Shown: positions 17,386-25,251, counted from the stretch's first letter. The stretch: DNA of 64,000 nucleotides from Paenibacillus durus (GCF_000756615.1 NZ_CP009288.1:2108001-2172000); one strand, 5' to 3'. Notes: generated by a model not told the origin, from the letters alone. Translations and numbers: made by a program.

Positions 17386-17724
17386 GTGAACTTTAATAAA
17401 ATAAAAACGATGATATTTGAATCAAGACGGCTACTAGGTGTAGCAGTGTTTTTGCTGATTTGGGAAATATCACCTCGGTTGGGATGGGTGGATCAATCTT
17501 TTCTTCCCCCATTTTCTAAGGTGATAACAACCCTTATTTCACTTATTTTATCCGGAGAGCTTGAGAAACATATCCTGATCAGTCTGCAGCGCTCATTGTT
17601 AGGTTTTGGGTTGGGACTGCTGATAGCGATTCCGTTAGGATTGATTATTGGCTGGTTTAAAGGATTCGAATTTTATATGGACCCTTTATTGCAAACTTTC
17701 AGGCAGACTTCAACCATCAAGCCA
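17386..17724 (+). pseudogene. ABC transporter permease, N-terminal fragment (sulfonate/nitrate type)
   Basis: About 112 codons of a SsuC/TauC-like inner-membrane permease. A GTG start sits behind GGGAAGGAG, followed by hydrophobic segments and the family segment DPLLQTFRQTSTIK. Homology stops abruptly there, about residue 112 of a normal ~250. The frame stays open to 17874, but that tail is only the antisense of the binding-protein fragment on the other strand. The EAA loop that contacts the ATPase is missing, so the product cannot work. Confidence 0.75.
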
Positions 17725-18138
17725 GGTCATATGCAGTTTATTATTTTCTGGGCTGTCAACCATACTGTGCAGTACAATTTTTATTTTTGCGCCTGCTTTA
17801 CGGGCGACGGCGATATTGGTCGGATGCCCGGAGCCAAACAGATCATTATCTCCTTTAATAACGGATTGGGCTAGATTTGAGCCTTGGGCCAGAACTCCGG
17901 TATATACCGGTTTGATATTCACTTCTTTGAAAAAGCCTTTCAAGTCAGCAATGATAAATTCGTTGAATCCGGTAAAAGTCGGTGTTTTGAGCTCGAATTC
18001 CTTTGTTAATTTTCCATTCACAAATTTCGGTTCTTCGCTGTCTTTCGATGGGGAAGATGTTGAATTCCCACAGCCCGCAAGAAAGAGAGTTAATAATACG
18101 ATGGTAAGTGTAAGCAGTAAGCCGATTGTTTTTTTCAT
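17710..18138 (-). pseudogene. ABC transporter substrate-binding lipoprotein, N-terminal fragment
   Basis: About 142 codons of a SsuA/NMT1-like periplasmic-type binding protein. It has a lipoprotein signal with lipobox LAGC (residue Cys ~23), then a ligand-domain start (FVNGKLTKEFELKTP, KGDNDLFGSGHPTNIAVARK). It breaks off at HMTWLDG near 17720 and hits a stop at once; the family is normally ~320 residues. It faces the permease fragment, and both are missing their 3' parts at the same point. The ribosome site AAAGGAGCG is intact. Confidence 0.75.
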
Positions 18139-18157
18139 TTCATTACGCTCCTTTATA

Positions 18158-18297
18158 AAAAAATAATTTAAAAGAAAGAGGCTGGATATATAAATATCCA
18201 GCCTCTAGCTTTCTAGTTAGCCAATTTAATTCCTACTAAACATATGTAATTTATGAGTACCGTTAAAAAATATAACATTCAGGTATTTTTTTGTCAA
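18158..18297 (-). promoter_or_regulatory. Promoter and leader hairpin of the binding-protein fragment
   Basis: On the minus strand TTGACA (18297-18292) and TATATT (18274-18269) are separated by exactly 17 bp. About 50 nt downstream a near-perfect hairpin (GAGGCTGGATAT against ATATCCAGCCTC, 18205-18178, extended by AGAAAG/CTTTCT) leads into a T-rich run ending at about 18158, before the ribosome site. Like the plus-strand partner at 17163, it looks like an attenuated leader. From 18301 to 18548 there is no convincing gene. Confidence 0.55.
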
Positions 18298-18548
18298 TTA
18301 CTAGATTAAAATATTATAATGATGGAGTGAACTAACGATAGTGGACTTCAAAATTTTTTATCGAATATATTGGGGTTAAAAGAGTCGTGAAGTGGCGACG
18401 TCGTTATCAGGTGTATGAGAAATTTATGTTGGGGTCCCTCACTTTTGGCGAACAAAGGAGTAAGGGACATCACCATCCCGTTCAACGTGAAAACCATAAA
18501 GACAGACGGTCCGATAAACGACCGGAAATGGGTATGGTTGAGCTCAAT

Positions 18549-19340
18549 TTACTTCATAGAAATTTCATGAATGCTAATTTGGGGGTGGGTATATCTCCCT
18601 TTTTTCTCGGTGCCGTTTCCGTATTGAATGGCTTTGGATGGACAATAGTGGATACACGCCAAGCATTGGGCACAACGTTTCCCCCACTGCGGCTTTTTAT
18701 TCACGAGATGAATCGTATTGCAATTACAAACCTTTTCACAAATACCACAGCCGGTACAATGATCATTGACATAAAATTTTGCGGTATTCATCGCATTTTT
18801 ATTAAACATTGGATTAACAACCCCGGTTAACAGCCATGAAAAAAAGCCTTTGTCTAATCCAAATTCTCCTGATGTTCTTTGTTCAATGGTAGGATTGATT
18901 CTTTTCAAAGTTTCTTCGGCCGCCAATCGCTTTTCTTTTTCCACTTTTTCTGAATCCACATCACCCATTAAAATATAGTTGTTTGGCATTTTAATGCTAA
19001 ATCGACCGTTTAAATGCATCCCTTTTTTCTTCAAGCGACCGTCCATTATTTTCATCGTATTTCCGATGTTTCCTCCACAAGTCGCAACCGAAAAGATGTA
19101 GTTGTCGCGGTATTGATTCAGCTTAAGCTTTCCTATAAATTCAAGCACCAATTTGGGAGGCCCCCATGCATAGATTGGGAATACAAAGCCAATCCTTTCA
19201 TTGTCCTTCAGGCTGTATTCAAACCATTCATTTCCGGTGTTAACAGCCGCGGATATGGAAACTAATTCTTCATTATTGTGCAGAGCAATACTTTTAGCGG
19301 TATAAAGGGAGTTACCTGTTCCGGAAAAATAAAAAATCAT
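18549..19340 (-). CDS. EFR1-type ferredoxin (flavodoxin fold plus two 4Fe-4S clusters)
   Basis: A 263-residue redox protein. The N-terminal half is flavodoxin-like: MIFYFSGTGNS is the phosphate-binding loop, with VFPIYAWGPP and the FSVATCGGNIGN flavin-site segment. The C-terminal part (about 185-245) has two bacterial-ferredoxin motifs, CTGCGICEKVC and CAQCLACIHYCP. It probably shuttles electrons, with FMN and [4Fe-4S] on one chain; partners are unknown. I start at the second ATG (19340), nine bases from GAGAGG. The FMN-binding fragment just upstream on the same strand suggests a former redox operon. Confidence 0.85.
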   Translation of the reverse strand: MIFYFSGTGNSLYTAKSIALHNNEELVSISAAVNTGNEWFEYSLKDNERIGFVFPIYAWGPPKLVLEFIGKLKLNQYRDNYIFSVATCGGNIGNTMKIMDGRLKKKGMHLNGRFSIKMPNNYILMGDVDSEKVEKEKRLAAEETLKRINPTIEQRTSGEFGLDKGFFSWLLTGVVNPMFNKNAMNTAKFYVNDHCTGCGICEKVCNCNTIHLVNKKPQWGKRCAQCLACIHYCPSKAIQYGNGTEKKGRYTHPQISIHEISMK

Positions 19341-19373
19341 ACCTATCATCCTCTCTAATCCATAGGTCTATTA

Positions 19374-19595
19374 CTATTTTTGCGCTTTGAGCAATGCGTC
19401 TTCTACTGCTTTAAGATACGCTTTAGAGGTAATGGTAGCACCGCTAATCGTGTCCACCTGTAAAGACTGTGACTGAATTACTTTATCATACAACTCATTC
19501 GTGAATTCAGAAGGTCTGCCTTCTGTATTCTTTAACAATGCAATTTGTGTGACTTTGCCTGAAGACACGGTAACTTGAACTTCATTGGCGGAGCA
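19374..19595 (-). pseudogene. FMN-binding domain protein, C-terminal fragment
   Basis: About 70 codons of an FMN_bind domain ending in VDTISGATITSKAYLKAV. The SGAT-x-TS motif is where FMN is covalently attached to a threonine in RnfG/NqrC-like proteins. The 5' end is lost: readable homology runs to about NEVQVTVSSGK near 19590 and stops where an MFS fragment begins on the other strand. It lies 33 bp upstream of the EFR1 ferredoxin, so the intact gene probably shared its operon. Confidence 0.65.
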
Positions 19596-19757
19596 ATTGA
19601 CTCATCTTTGGGCGGTTGGTCTTATGCCCATGGCGGTTGGCGTTTCACATCTCTAATCGGTATTGTGATGCCGCTTTTAGCTTTACTTTATTTTCTTACT
19701 GAAAAAAGAACCTGGGCAAAGGACATTGAAACCCTTGCAGATGGTTTGGGGCAGTGA
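19575..19757 (+). pseudogene. MFS transporter, C-terminal fragment
   Basis: About 60 codons. The sequence NFIGGAIDSSLGGWSYAHGG and a following hydrophobic helix match the last two membrane segments of a major-facilitator efflux protein of ~400 residues. There is no start, promoter or ribosome site. Its upstream edge coincides with the broken end of the FMN-binding fragment, marking a recombination junction. It converges on the cyclase gene at 19765. Confidence 0.6.
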
Positions 19758-19764
19758 AACTAAT

Positions 19765-21687
19765 TCAAGGCGTGTAACGGAGTTGAATTTCCAATCTCCC
19801 GGGTTCGTACTTCTTTCTATAGTGACTTAGCGTAAGGAGCGGCCAGATGTACCGGTAGCTGTGATAGTGAGAATAATAGCTGCCGGGGAGTCCGGCTCCT
19901 GTTGGATAAGTGGTCATCCACTTGTCTTCTTGTAATGAAGCGATAAGTCTATAGATTCCTTTATTTATTTCGGCTGTTGGCTGTGGGTGGACAGCGATGA
20001 GTGCGTCTAAGGCCCATGCGGTTTGAGAAGGTGTGCTGTCTCCCAAAGGCACATAGCGCAGCAGCCGGTCGCTACTACAGGATTCTCCCCATCCTCCGTC
20101 AGCGTTTTGAATACTTAATAGCCATTTGGCTCCTTTTTGTAAAGCTTCATGGTTGGAGGAAATGCCAGTAGCCCTTAAGCCTGTTAACGCAGCCCACGTG
20201 CCATAGATGTAACAGATTCCCCATCTTCCATACCACGAGCCGTCCTTCTCCTGATGCTTAATCAGCCATTGGGTGCCGCGTTGGATAAATTTGTACCGGT
20301 TGTCTAGCCCGGCAAAATTCCCAAGATACTCCAAGGTTCGCCCTGTCAGGTCCGCCTCCGAGGGATCTATAGCAGCAGATTTAGCGCCATCTATGGCGAG
20401 CCAAGTGAGTATTTCTTTGTTGGTGTTTTTCTCGAATGCCGGCCAGCCTCCGTCTTCATTTTGCATGGACAGGACCCAATTAAGACCGCGGTTCCATGAT
20501 TCCCGGCAGGATGGATCAGTACGGGATAAGCTTTTGATTGCTCGTAAAGCTGCAGTTGTATCATCCACATCCGGATTGATGGTATTCGTTTCTGAAAATC
20601 CCCATCCCCCGGGAGGGATATCGGGATTATGAATTGTCCAATCTGCTGTTTTGTGATGCTGTCTGGAGAGCAGATACACAGCAGCCCGCCGGATCGCTAT
20701 ATGATCATCAGGGACCCCGGATTCCTGCATGGCGTAAGCTACCAGAGCTGTATCCCATACGGTAGAAGGCGAATTTTGAATTGTAGTTTTGCCGTCAAAG
20801 CTCCAGTGCATAGCTTTAATGCCTTGAGTCGCATCAGTGATGAGAGGATGATGCTTATCATACCCGAGGGCAAGCAGGGAGAAGATCATCAGAATGGTGC
20901 TGCTGGCATAGCTGTATAAGGTTCCATCCGATTCAATCCGCTGCAAAATGAACTGTTCAGCCTTTTTAACGGCAGCGTCATGGATAGAGCGGGGAGAGCC
21001 GATAAATCTGTTCAGTCCGGATCGTATGCTGTCCAGAGCCTCTTGGTGTTCCCGGGAATGCTGTTCGCCGGTGTTGATCCGATTCACATGAAGATCGTGC
21101 AGTTCAGGAGTTTGAGCGGTCTTCATAGAGAAATGGCGATCGGCCATGATCAGCATGGGGGCAAGATGGACTCGTGCATAACCTGAAAACTCAAAAATGT
21201 TGATTGGAACAGATGGAGGGAGGAGCATTACCTCAAGCGGAATGGACGAGATGGAGGCAGGCCATTTAATTTGTCCGGTAGCGGCGAGGATTGCCTTTGT
21301 TAAGGTGCTGGTAACTTTTCTAAGACCACCCTTGGATTGAATAAAATGTTTGGCTCGCTGAATAGGTTCGTCCGTTAGTTGGCTGTATCCGGAATAGAGC
21401 AGGGCGTAGTAGGCTTCAATCGAAGCGGATAAGTTTCCTTCTTCTTCATCGGAATACAATTTCCAACAGCCTTCGGGCTGCTGCCCGGCGAGAATGCGAT
21501 CATGCAGTTGCCGAATAAGGGCTTCGCTCTGAATGTTCAACGTTCGAAAGAGAATGATTACGTATGCATCTATGGCCGTCCCATTCTCAAAACAAAAATG
21601 CCAAGCCCCGTCTGGATGCTGCTGCCGGATAAGGGTTGATGTCAGGTGATCGATTGCCTCATCTATTTTGCTTAAAATGCTGCCCAT
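19765..21687 (-). CDS. sqhC: Sporulenol synthase / squalene-hopene cyclase family protein
   Basis: A 640-residue terpene cyclase. The catalytic acid motif reads PDVDDTTAALRA (the D-x-D-D-T signature), and there are several QW repeats, e.g. QNEDGGWPAFEKN, KDGSWYGRWG and QNADGGWGES. Overall it resembles Bacillus subtilis SqhC (~632 residues), which cyclises tetraprenyl-beta-curcumene to sporulenol in spores, more than the hopene cyclases. This rests on recalled sequence, not a search. The ATG is at 21687. It is divergent from the marR gene, with 172 bp between them. No prenyltransferase gene is adjacent. Confidence 0.82.
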   Translation of the reverse strand: MGSILSKIDEAIDHLTSTLIRQQHPDGAWHFCFENGTAIDAYVIILFRTLNIQSEALIRQLHDRILAGQQPEGCWKLYSDEEEGNLSASIEAYYALLYSGYSQLTDEPIQRAKHFIQSKGGLRKVTSTLTKAILAATGQIKWPASISSIPLEVMLLPPSVPINIFEFSGYARVHLAPMLIMADRHFSMKTAQTPELHDLHVNRINTGEQHSREHQEALDSIRSGLNRFIGSPRSIHDAAVKKAEQFILQRIESDGTLYSYASSTILMIFSLLALGYDKHHPLITDATQGIKAMHWSFDGKTTIQNSPSTVWDTALVAYAMQESGVPDDHIAIRRAAVYLLSRQHHKTADWTIHNPDIPPGGWGFSETNTINPDVDDTTAALRAIKSLSRTDPSCRESWNRGLNWVLSMQNEDGGWPAFEKNTNKEILTWLAIDGAKSAAIDPSEADLTGRTLEYLGNFAGLDNRYKFIQRGTQWLIKHQEKDGSWYGRWGICYIYGTWAALTGLRATGISSNHEALQKGAKWLLSIQNADGGWGESCSSDRLLRYVPLGDSTPSQTAWALDALIAVHPQPTAEINKGIYRLIASLQEDKWMTTYPTGAGLPGSYYSHYHSYRYIWPLLTLSHYRKKYEPGRLEIQLRYTP

Positions 21688-21800
21688 TCACGTGGTACCT
21701 CCCAAATCATTTTTACCATTATATGCTTGGCGGCAAAAGGTAATTGCGATTTTTAACGATAGTAAGAGGAACGCAGAGAACAAACAATCTGCAAGGAGGA

Positions 21801-21850
21801 TTGACAATAAAATTATAATTTCTATATATTTTAAGTACTAAACTAAATGG
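21801..21850 (+). promoter_or_regulatory. marR promoter with AT-rich dyad operator
   Basis: TTGACA at 21801-21806 and TATATT at 21825-21830 form the promoter. A dyad around AGTACT (TTTTAAGTACTAAA, 21829-21842) follows immediately. Nearly the same sequence recurs before the gene at 22483, suggesting a MarR operator. Confidence 0.6.
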
Positions 21851-21859
21851 AGTGTTGTC

Positions 21860-22276
21860 ATGAGCATCAAAGACAGGGAAGAAGCCGTTCACAATGTTAT
21901 GAATCAAATGGCTGCTGTTCAACAAAATTCGCAAGCTTTCATTGAACGGATTATTAAGCCAGGTTCGCTGACCCAAAACCAGATTATGCTGCTTATGCAG
22001 CTTCGTCTTTCGGGAAGCCTAACGATTACCGATGTAGCCGAATGGTTTGCCGTTACGCCCGGAGCTGCTTCTTCGATGTGTGACAAGCTGGAAGATCTCG
22101 GTCTTCTGCAAAGAATGCGGACGAGGGAGGATCGCCGGGTCGTTACGATCGTGCTTACGGAACAAGGCGGGCAACGGATCCTTGATCTGTTCAACGATTT
22201 CGAGGCTTCGGAACTTATGAAAATCTCCGAGACACTGGAAAAAATAAATCACCTGATGGCAGAAATCGCGCATTAA
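21860..22276 (+). CDS. MarR family transcriptional regulator
   Basis: A 138-residue winged-helix regulator. The DNA-reading region is SLTITDVAEWFAVTPGAASS followed by the wing MRTREDRRVVTIVLTEQG, with helical dimerisation ends. MarR proteins usually repress their own gene and a neighbour and release DNA when they bind a small phenolic or an oxidant. Two copies of an AT-rich dyad, one before this gene and one before the membrane-protein gene at 22483, point to those as targets. The ATG follows GGAG with seven bases between. Confidence 0.88.
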   Translation: MSIKDREEAVHNVMNQMAAVQQNSQAFIERIIKPGSLTQNQIMLLMQLRLSGSLTITDVAEWFAVTPGAASSMCDKLEDLGLLQRMRTREDRRVVTIVLTEQGGQRILDLFNDFEASELMKISETLEKINHLMAEIAH

Positions 22277-22304
22277 ATGCACCGCTAATATTGGAATACA
22301 AATG

Positions 22305-22345
22305 AAAGTACTGCACACCAAACTCACGGGTGTCAGTACTTTTTT
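22305..22345 (+). terminator. Terminator after marR
   Basis: AAAGTACTGCACACC pairs with GGGTGTCAGTACTT with one bulge, followed by TTTTTT. Confidence 0.85.
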
Positions 22346-22368
22346 GTTGAGGAAACTAATTTATTTTA

Positions 22369-22422
22369 TTGAATATAATTTATAGTTGTTATATATTTTA
22401 ATTATTAAAATAAATTGGCGTG
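22369..22422 (+). promoter_or_regulatory. Second promoter with the MarR-type dyad
   Basis: TTGAAT (22369-22374), a 17-bp spacer and TATATT (22392-22397). The sequence from TATATATTTTAA through TAAATTGGCGTG is a close copy of the marR promoter region at 21823-21855, with AATTATTAA in place of AAGTACTAA. It is probably bound by the same MarR. Confidence 0.6.
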
Positions 22423-22482
22423 AAAGGAGAGCGGTTCGAATGTCCAAAATGCCGTACTGCTCGAAAAATAGGAGGGAGCTCG

Positions 22483-22761
22483 TTGAAATACATCTATAAA
22501 GGGCTGATCGGATTATTTTGTATCCCTATTCTTAGCGTGTGGTTTGCAGGAAGTCTGATTTGCTCTGTGACTGCTGTCATTGTAGGGGTTCTTCGTTCCT
22601 TTGGAATTAGGGGAATCGGCATGACCATCTATCCTGGGTTTTCTGTGCCGGAATCTCTCAGCCTGCCTTTTGGGTTGTGCCTGGCTGCTGTGTTGATGAT
22701 TTCATTCCTTTATACCAGGCGCTTCCTTCGGAGATGTCTCCTTTACTTACGAACACCATAA
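22483..22761 (+). CDS. Small membrane protein of unknown function
   Basis: About 92 residues with two clear hydrophobic segments (roughly 5-35 and 58-75) and a basic C-terminus (YTRRFLRRCLLYLR). I do not recognise the family. TTG 22483 lies seven bases after AGGAGG. A GTG start at 22420 would add 21 residues containing a CPKC pair; it has a weaker GGAGAG site and overlaps the RBS of the inner start. The promoter carries the same dyad as marR, so this is the likely target of that regulator. It could be an exporter subunit or stress membrane protein; nothing in the sequence decides. Confidence 0.5.
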   Translation: MKYIYKGLIGLFCIPILSVWFAGSLICSVTAVIVGVLRSFGIRGIGMTIYPGFSVPESLSLPFGLCLAAVLMISFLYTRRFLRRCLLYLRTP

Positions 22762-22869
22762 CGATTTCTATTGAGATAAAACATCTACGCAGCCTGGTAA
22801 GGGTTGCGTTTTTTAGCGATTCAGACAGTATCACCGATCCCTACGGAATCACCTTCGAAAATAATGATA

Positions 22870-22898
22870 TTTACAAACCGATGGTCGGTTTATATAAT
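22870..22898 (+). promoter_or_regulatory. TetR promoter with palindromic operator in the spacer
   Basis: TTTACA (22870-22875) and TATAAT (22893-22898) are 17 bp apart. The spacer is filled by the palindrome AAACCGA-TGG-TCGGTTT (22875-22891). A repressor bound here would block RNA polymerase directly. Confidence 0.75.
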
Positions 22899-22948
22899 GA
22901 GGTTATTAGCAGCAATAAATTTTGTTAAACGATTATGGAGGAATCACT

Positions 22949-23542
22949 TTGAAACAAGAGGAACGCCGAGAACAAACAATAGGGCAGCTGCTTAATGCAA
23001 CTAAGGAGCTATTGCGGGATAGAGGCTGCCACGGTATCACAATGAAAGACATCATGGAAAAATCAGAGTTATCTAAGGGGGCTATCTTCCATTATGTGAA
23101 AAGTAAAGACGAAATTTTTGCCTGGGTGCTGCAAGAACGGCTTGAAGAAATCAACAAATATTTCATGAACGAAGTGATACAAGCCCCGACAACCTTTGAT
23201 GGACCGATGCAAGTAATCTCGCGTAATCTTGAGGCATTGGAAGATGCAAATGATGTGACGAACAAGGTTCTGATGTACTTGCTAGGTAAGGAAGATGAAC
23301 CTGCTGTCGCGGAAGTGCTGAAGAATTATTATGAGCGGTCTGTATATTTATCTAAGGAATGGATTGTGAGCGGCCAGCGGCACGGGGTTATTCTGGAATC
23401 GGTTGATCCGGACAAGACGGCGGAAATGTTCGTCCTGCTATCTCTGGGTCTGCGCGTCCGTTCTTCTTTTCCCATTAAGAACACTTCTGCAACTGCTCAG
23501 GATCTATCAGCATACATGGTCAGCATTTTGAAAGACCAATAA
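22949..23542 (+). CDS. TetR family transcriptional regulator
   Basis: 197 residues. The N-terminal helix-turn-helix reads GITMKDIMEKSELSKGAIFH followed by YVKSKDEIF, the standard TetR pattern. The C-terminal ligand domain is not diagnostic. TTG 22949 lies behind GGAGGA. A perfect 7-3-7 palindrome sits between the -35 and -10 of its own promoter, so it very likely represses itself and the DoxX gene 20 bp downstream. Confidence 0.88.
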   Translation: MKQEERREQTIGQLLNATKELLRDRGCHGITMKDIMEKSELSKGAIFHYVKSKDEIFAWVLQERLEEINKYFMNEVIQAPTTFDGPMQVISRNLEALEDANDVTNKVLMYLLGKEDEPAVAEVLKNYYERSVYLSKEWIVSGQRHGVILESVDPDKTAEMFVLLSLGLRVRSSFPIKNTSATAQDLSAYMVSILKDQ

Positions 23543-23562
23543 TGTAATACGGGGGGATTGAT

Positions 23563-24018
23563 ATGGCACCATTTATTGCGCTTGTTGCCTCTTTTTTATT
23601 GTTCCGGTTGATTGGGTTGTTAGGACTGTCTTTTTTCGATAATTGGCACACATCACTGCAAGGGGCGGTGGCTATCATGTTTCTGCTCACTGCTTCAGCT
23701 CACTGGGGGAAAAGGCGGTCTGACCTGATTCGGATGGTTCCTACTGTTTTCCCAAGGAGGGAATGGATCGTGACGGCAACGGGACTCCTGGAAATAGCCG
23801 GGGCTATCGGAATTATGCTCCCCCGTACTTCCCTAGCTGCTTCGATTGGCTTGACGCTTCTACTGATAGCGATGTTCCCTGCAAATGTATATGCGGCTCG
23901 AAACAAATTGACGATTGGCGGCAAGCCTGTACCCAAGCTGCTTGTCCGGACTTTACTGCAGATCCTGTTTATCGCAGCAGTCCTGTTGGCCTCCCCGATC
24001 TCATCAAGCCTTCAATAG
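23563..24018 (+). CDS. DoxX family membrane protein
   Basis: A 151-residue protein with four hydrophobic segments and the DoxX-type pattern FLLTASAHWGKRRSDLIRMV, then GLLEIAGAIGIMLP and a second half ending in a long helix. DoxX-like proteins are linked to redox or detoxification processes in bacilli, but the mechanism is unclear. It forms a two-gene unit with the TetR regulator upstream and probably responds to the same inducer. Confidence 0.8.
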   Translation: MAPFIALVASFLLFRLIGLLGLSFFDNWHTSLQGAVAIMFLLTASAHWGKRRSDLIRMVPTVFPRREWIVTATGLLEIAGAIGIMLPRTSLAASIGLTLLLIAMFPANVYAARNKLTIGGKPVPKLLVRTLLQILFIAAVLLASPISSSLQ

Positions 24019-24061
24019 CACCAATAGGGATTTTATTTTCGATCTATACTGCCGTGTTTGA

Positions 24062-24115
24062 AAAATAAAGCCGTCCGGAACATGATTTTCATATTCTGGA
24101 CGGCCGCTTTGTGTT
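24062..24115. terminator. Convergent terminator between DoxX and quinone oxidoreductase genes
   Basis: GCCGTCCGGAA pairs with TTCTGGACGGC. It is flanked by an A-run and a CTTTGTGTTT tail, so it can serve both strands. Confidence 0.65.
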
Positions 24116-24133
24116 TATGTAATGACGGATTTG

Positions 24134-25112
24134 CTAAGGGTTCATCGTTAAGAGGATTTTTCCTGTTACAGTCCCGTTCTCCAACATTTCATGTGCGGCT
24201 TGAGCATAGGGGGAAGATTTGGTTTATAATTGGTTGAAAAGTTCGATTACGAAGCAGTTCAAATAACGTATTCAGATCTTCTTTAAACCAATGAGGTTTT
24301 GTTTTTTTAGATAAAATTAGAAAATAGAGCGAGGCTCTCCTGCCATCGGGTATAAATTTCCGAGACATGATTGTCATTATAGTATGCAAAAGATGCCCAG
24401 AGCCATAACCGATTACACGGCCTTCCTTTCGCAAAATTTGATATGATTTTTTGAAGTTTATACCGCCCATACAGTCAAAAACAACATCCATTCCGTCAGG
24501 GTGATATTTTTTTATCTCGCGAACAAAATCTGTATTTTTGTAGTCGATAGGTGTGGCGCCTAAACTTAATACATAAGCATGCTTGGCTTGCGAGGCAGTA
24601 CCGAACATTTCAACATCAGCTATCCTGCCTAATTGGAGAAGCGCAGTACCAATCCCTCCTGAGGCGCCATGGATGAGAACTTTCTCTCCTTTCTGTACAT
24701 GGGCATACCGGTGAAGCAGCTGATACGCCATCAAATAGTTGAGCACAAGAGATGCCGCTTCTTTCGGATCAATCCCATCGGGGATCGGGATAAGCTCCTT
24801 CTGATGCAGACAAATATGTTCGGTATATCCTCCAAAGAAGGGGAGTGCAGCAACAAGTTGTCCGACTTTTACCGTGGTGACATTCGGCCCTACTTCTGTT
24901 ACGATGCCAACAATTTCAGTGCCGGGTGTAAGCGGAGGCTTTTGAAACGGGGCTTCTCCTTTCCGAAGGATAATATCTCCGAACGCGACTCCCGTCACTA
25001 AGCTCCTGATAAGGACTTCATTTTTTTTCGGCTTGGGCATCGGTTCTTCGATCAGTTCCAATACTTCAGGTCCTCCAAATCGGCTAACCACAATCCGTTT
25101 GTTTGTTTCCAT
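24134..25112 (-). pseudogene. MDR-family quinone oxidoreductase, frameshifted near the C-terminus
   Basis: About 325 codons of a zinc-free medium-chain oxidoreductase (quinone reductase type). It has GTEIVGIVTEVGPNV, the nucleotide loop HGASGGIGTALLQL and FDCMGG. The open frame ends early at 24189, with a tail of CSSRT. Removing one base from the G-run at 24209-24213 (C-run on the coding strand) restores YAQAAHEMLENGTVTGKILL and a stop at 24134, exactly the conserved family C-terminus. It is thus either a recent frameshift or a homopolymer sequencing error; if real, the last ~25 residues are lost. The gene is divergent from a TetR gene. Confidence 0.8.
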
Positions 25113-25165
25113 ACCCTTCTAGCCCCTCTCGATTTATGTAGTAAAAATATTGTTTTACTCCATAA

Positions 25166-25199
25166 ATTGATTTTATATTCTATGCGATTGAAAATCAAT
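25166..25199. promoter_or_regulatory. Inverted repeat in the quinone oxidoreductase/TetR intergenic region
   Basis: ATTGATTTT and AAAATCAAT are 16 bp apart, in the gap between two divergent genes. This is a candidate operator for the TetR at 25252. A short direct repeat ACTCCATAA (25157 and 25225) also lies here. Confidence 0.45.
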
Positions 25200-25251
25200 A
25201 GTTATACAGTATAATGATGTATATACTCCATAACTAAAGAAGAGGGTTACG

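Noticed and set aside
17725..17874. C-terminal extension of the permease frame
   Set aside because: It is only the antisense reading of the binding-protein fragment; real permease homology ends at about 17720.
22420..22482. GTG-initiated longer form of the small membrane protein with a CPKC pair
   Set aside because: The better ribosome site (AGGAGG) lies inside it, seven bases before TTG 22483; a metal-binding role from one CPKC pair is not supported. Kept only as an alternative.
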